Positions 62,695 to 64,000 of a stretch of DNA of 64,000 bases are shown in pieces. The DNA comes from Dillenia suffruticosa. Its lineage: Eukaryota > Streptophyta > Magnoliopsida > Dilleniales > Dilleniaceae. The stretch spans positions 751,501 to 815,500 of the forward strand of contig JAVTVX010000019.1 in assembly GCA_033439265.1 (NCBI GenBank), written 5' to 3'. The translations under genes and the position numbers were made by a program. How positions within the stretch are numbered: the first letter of the stretch is position 1; the number at the start of each line of letters is the position of its first letter. Below the pieces are notes generated by a model. The model was not told where the DNA came from. It searched no databases and saw nothing but the letters and a program-made list of their open reading frames with translations.

Positions 62695-63901
62695 CCTCTC
62701 TCTTTCTGCTTACTTGTTTTGCTTTTTCACAGACTTGATGAAAAAGAAGCAACATATGATTTGATATGGGAGGATGAAGAGTTACTTGCAGGCAAGGTAC
62801 GTGAGTAAGCAATTACGTCATTCTATATCCAGTTAAGTGGAAGCCTGTAAGTGTCTCATCTAATCATATTATGCCTATTAGGCATTTTACTTGCCAGGAT
62901 CAGTTGATGTGAATAACAAGCAATTGGACCAGTGGAATGTGAAGGCACCACCACTATATCTATGGAGTCGTCCTGATTGGACTGCAACTCACATGGCCAT
63001 GGCTCAAAGTCATGGGCACCTTCCTGGGAAAAAAGCAGAATTGCATGGACAAACTGAAACAGAAATTGGGAGAAGCCATCTGATGAGGGAGAAACATGAC
63101 TGTTATGATAATTTCCCCCCGAATATTGATGACTATGACCGACTTTCAGGCATCTTGCCTGATCTTCCAGAAGAATATGTTGTAACTGAACCTGAAGACA
63201 CTGTTCCAGTGATTCTGAAGAAGCAAAACCATGACAGCAGCGCTACTGATCAGAGCAATAGGCTGGTACAATCCCTTGAGAAGCTGTCTGAGATGCAATA
63301 CAAAACAAGGCAGAGAAGAAGCCCAGTTGAGATTTTGGCTCCAAATAAGCAGAATGAATCTTCCTCGATAGAGGAAGTTGACATGGAAATATCTCCTCCC
63401 CCAAGTAATCCATTTGCCTGCAAGAATCAGGATTCCAACAATGGCTTTAACCAAGTTGAGCACAGTCCTTCTGGATATAATTGCCTGGTGGGGTCGGAGT
63501 ATTGTGGAACCTGGACATACAATCTGGTGAATGAGAAACCGAGTAGAACTCAAATCTTCCCAATAAGAACTGCAGTTGGTCCCTATAGTCTATCAGCTAA
63601 TTCAGAGGAACAACCTCATGCATATCTCAACCAGCATCTTGATTCTTCTGCTCAGTCATCTTGCTTGGATGAACTAGAGAAGCATTTAGGAAACAAGGAT
63701 ATCTTTTGGCAGCAAGATTACACTGGTTCATATCAAGGCAATCAAGGTTCTCATCCAGCTTCTCACTTTCTCCCCATCAATGTGGTGGCATCAGCTCCCA
63801 GCTCCTTCCAAAGGTAAAACTTACAATAAACATGCTTTTGCAGTTCCTCCTGGTGTCTATGGCAACTTCTAGTTTGCTTCTGGACAACATCCATCTTCTG
63901 A
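49239..63901 (+). CDS. EDM2: EDM2-type PHD-finger and methyltransferase-like protein
   Basis: Exons: 49239-49648, 49714-49810, 50968-51021, 51098-51228, 51755-51848, 51973-52071, 53562-53809, 53982-54071, 54170-54691, 54799-54943, 58960-59064, 60139-60231, 60524-60565, 61229-61339, 62327-62398, 62516-62634, 62733-62796, 62882-63813 and probably 63844-63901. The phases fit throughout, giving about 1160 residues. In Arabidopsis EDM2 is nuclear, binds histone H3 marks and controls silencing and polyadenylation at intronic transposons and the resistance gene RPP7. Landmarks: N-terminus ESSDEEGEIVPEW; NGLQKIYKQVIAWKFDLS; atypical PHD fingers (CSICDNGGDLLCCEGRCMRS, CKNCQYKQHQCFLCGKLG, CGHFYHSEC, CFVCGQEEDKE, CRRCPKAYHRKC); a methyltransferase-like region (VDFCCGANDFSWLM and GLNPPFG); then KAPPLYLWSRPDWT and a low-complexity tail. 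The true ATG is MESSDEE. The last exon is uncertain (see findings). It could be an EDM2 paralogue rather than the orthologue. Confidence 0.92.
53348..53399. repeat. Perfect 26-bp tandem duplication in an EDM2 intron
   Basis: TGATTTCAAATGGTGAATCT followed by GCAGAT occurs twice without a gap or mismatch, in intron 6 about 160 bp before exon 7. Confidence 0.95.
55145..55252 (+). repeat. Left flanking repeat of the LINE-bearing segment
   Basis: About 105 bp from ATGAGGATTACT through ATGCTGCTTCTGCTACTAGA to TTGGTCAATATTT and ATGGTGT. It recurs in the same order at about 58790-58897 on the far side of the LINE. An ATT microsatellite inside has different lengths in the two copies. Confidence 0.8.
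55400..58785 (+). mobile_element. Degenerate RTE-type LINE in EDM2 intron 10
   Basis: Non-LTR retrotransposon remnants on the plus strand. Apurinic-endonuclease segments are near 55560-56200 (LSGWGR-, then GDLNEHVGENNEGFEI with GFGNRNEMG, then SQIDFF and a CRDYK-like stretch). A linker starting WWNE lies at about 56490. Reverse transcriptase pieces lie around 57190-57300 (GVPINIGLYQNSALSHLLFA for the usual LHQGSALSPYLF). The C-terminal region has KLKLWRDTK and a RWFG-like piece near 57830. The 3' end is GATTAAGG followed by a (TTG)n tail near 58760-58780, typical of plant RTE elements. Frameshifts and stops are everywhere, so it is dead. Its 5' limit is uncertain. Confidence 0.85.
57668..58520 (+). 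repeat. Tandem duplication of the LINE 3' end
   Basis: The segment 57668 to about 58060 is repeated at about 58130-58520. Shared phrases include AGTATAAAATGRYTGTAAT, GAATATCGTTTTAG, AACAAAAACCCAA-like, AATGTYGGAGATTTA and AAACTATTGAAAA. Both copies are followed by TTTACTTTCAAAC. Within the second copy a 16-bp unit (ATCAGTAAAAATATG plus one base) is itself doubled at about 58427-58458. Confidence 0.82.
58790..58897 (+). repeat. Right flanking repeat of the LINE-bearing segment
   Basis: Partner of 55145-55252: ATGAGCGTTACT, ATGCTGCTTCTGCTGCTAGA, TTTTCATCAAGCTGAT, TTATTGGTCAAATATTT. It ends about 60 bp before EDM2 exon 11. Confidence 0.8.
62661..62702. repeat. CT microsatellite in an EDM2 intron
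   Basis: CT tract in the 98-bp intron between the exon with the NPPFG motif and the following 64-base exon. It makes up much of that intron's polypyrimidine content. Confidence 0.9.
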
Positions 63902-64000
63902 CCATAGTTCATCTGCCGGAATAACTATCTATCCCCATGTCGTTTTATGTCTAAACGGTTTGATAGATCTTGTTCATACAACAACAAACTGAGACTTAAT

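Overview
The window is nuclear DNA from a flowering plant, almost certainly a eudicot with a repeat-rich genome. The evidence is GT-AG introns of plant type, long AT-rich intergenic tracts, CT/GA microsatellites in 5' leaders, plant-specific protein families (fimbrin with four CH domains, fasciclin-like arabinogalactan protein, EDM2, Hev b 5-like acidic protein) and typical plant transposons. I cannot name the species. From memory, the block BTB/ankyrin - fimbrin - FLA7 resembles Arabidopsis At2g04740 - At2g04750 - At2g04780, so part of the gene order looks conserved.

Layout. 0.7-1.9 kb: a conserved plant gene of unknown function on the minus strand, with apparent frame lesions and a duplicated exon segment. 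3.8-4.6 kb: a Hev b 5-like acidic protein gene (minus). 4.9-8.3 kb: intergenic, with a GC-richer island near 6.4-7.0 kb. 8.3-14.8 kb: a decayed Ty1/copia retrotransposon on the minus strand with both LTRs and a 5-bp target duplication. 17.7-21.4 kb: an intact RhoGDI gene, followed by a tRNA-derived SINE with a 15-bp target duplication. 27.2-27.9 kb: an FLA7-like GPI-anchored protein, then a 41-bp retroposed fragment of U2 snRNA at 28.7 kb. 29.8-31.7 kb: a Mutator-like element (MULE). 32.6-37.5 kb: an intact 14-exon fimbrin. 38.3-43.0 kb: a BTB/ankyrin pseudogene (minus) with at least six lesions. 43.2-45.8 kb: a second MULE with terminal inverted repeats of about 0.7 kb, only about 130 bp upstream of the pseudogene's start codon. 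45.9-48.2 kb: a hAT element. 49.2-63.9 kb: an EDM2-type gene with PHD fingers and a methyltransferase-like domain, about 19 exons; its tenth intron carries an RTE-type LINE flanked by direct repeats of about 105 bp.

The genes do not form a pathway. RhoGDI (ROP GTPase control) and fimbrin (actin bundling) both act in polar growth, FLA7 acts at the cell surface, and EDM2 acts in chromatin. The intact host genes (RhoGDI, FLA7, fimbrin and nearly all of EDM2) splice in consistent phases in my manual reconstruction. The BTB gene does not.

I found no CRISPR array, no functional tRNA or rRNA gene and no clearly new biological system. The most notable items are the U2 retropseudogene, the MULE next to the decayed BTB gene, the long flanking repeats around the LINE inside EDM2, and the unnamed gene with its duplicated exon. 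All coordinates and alignments were worked out by eye. Identities are impressions, not computed values.
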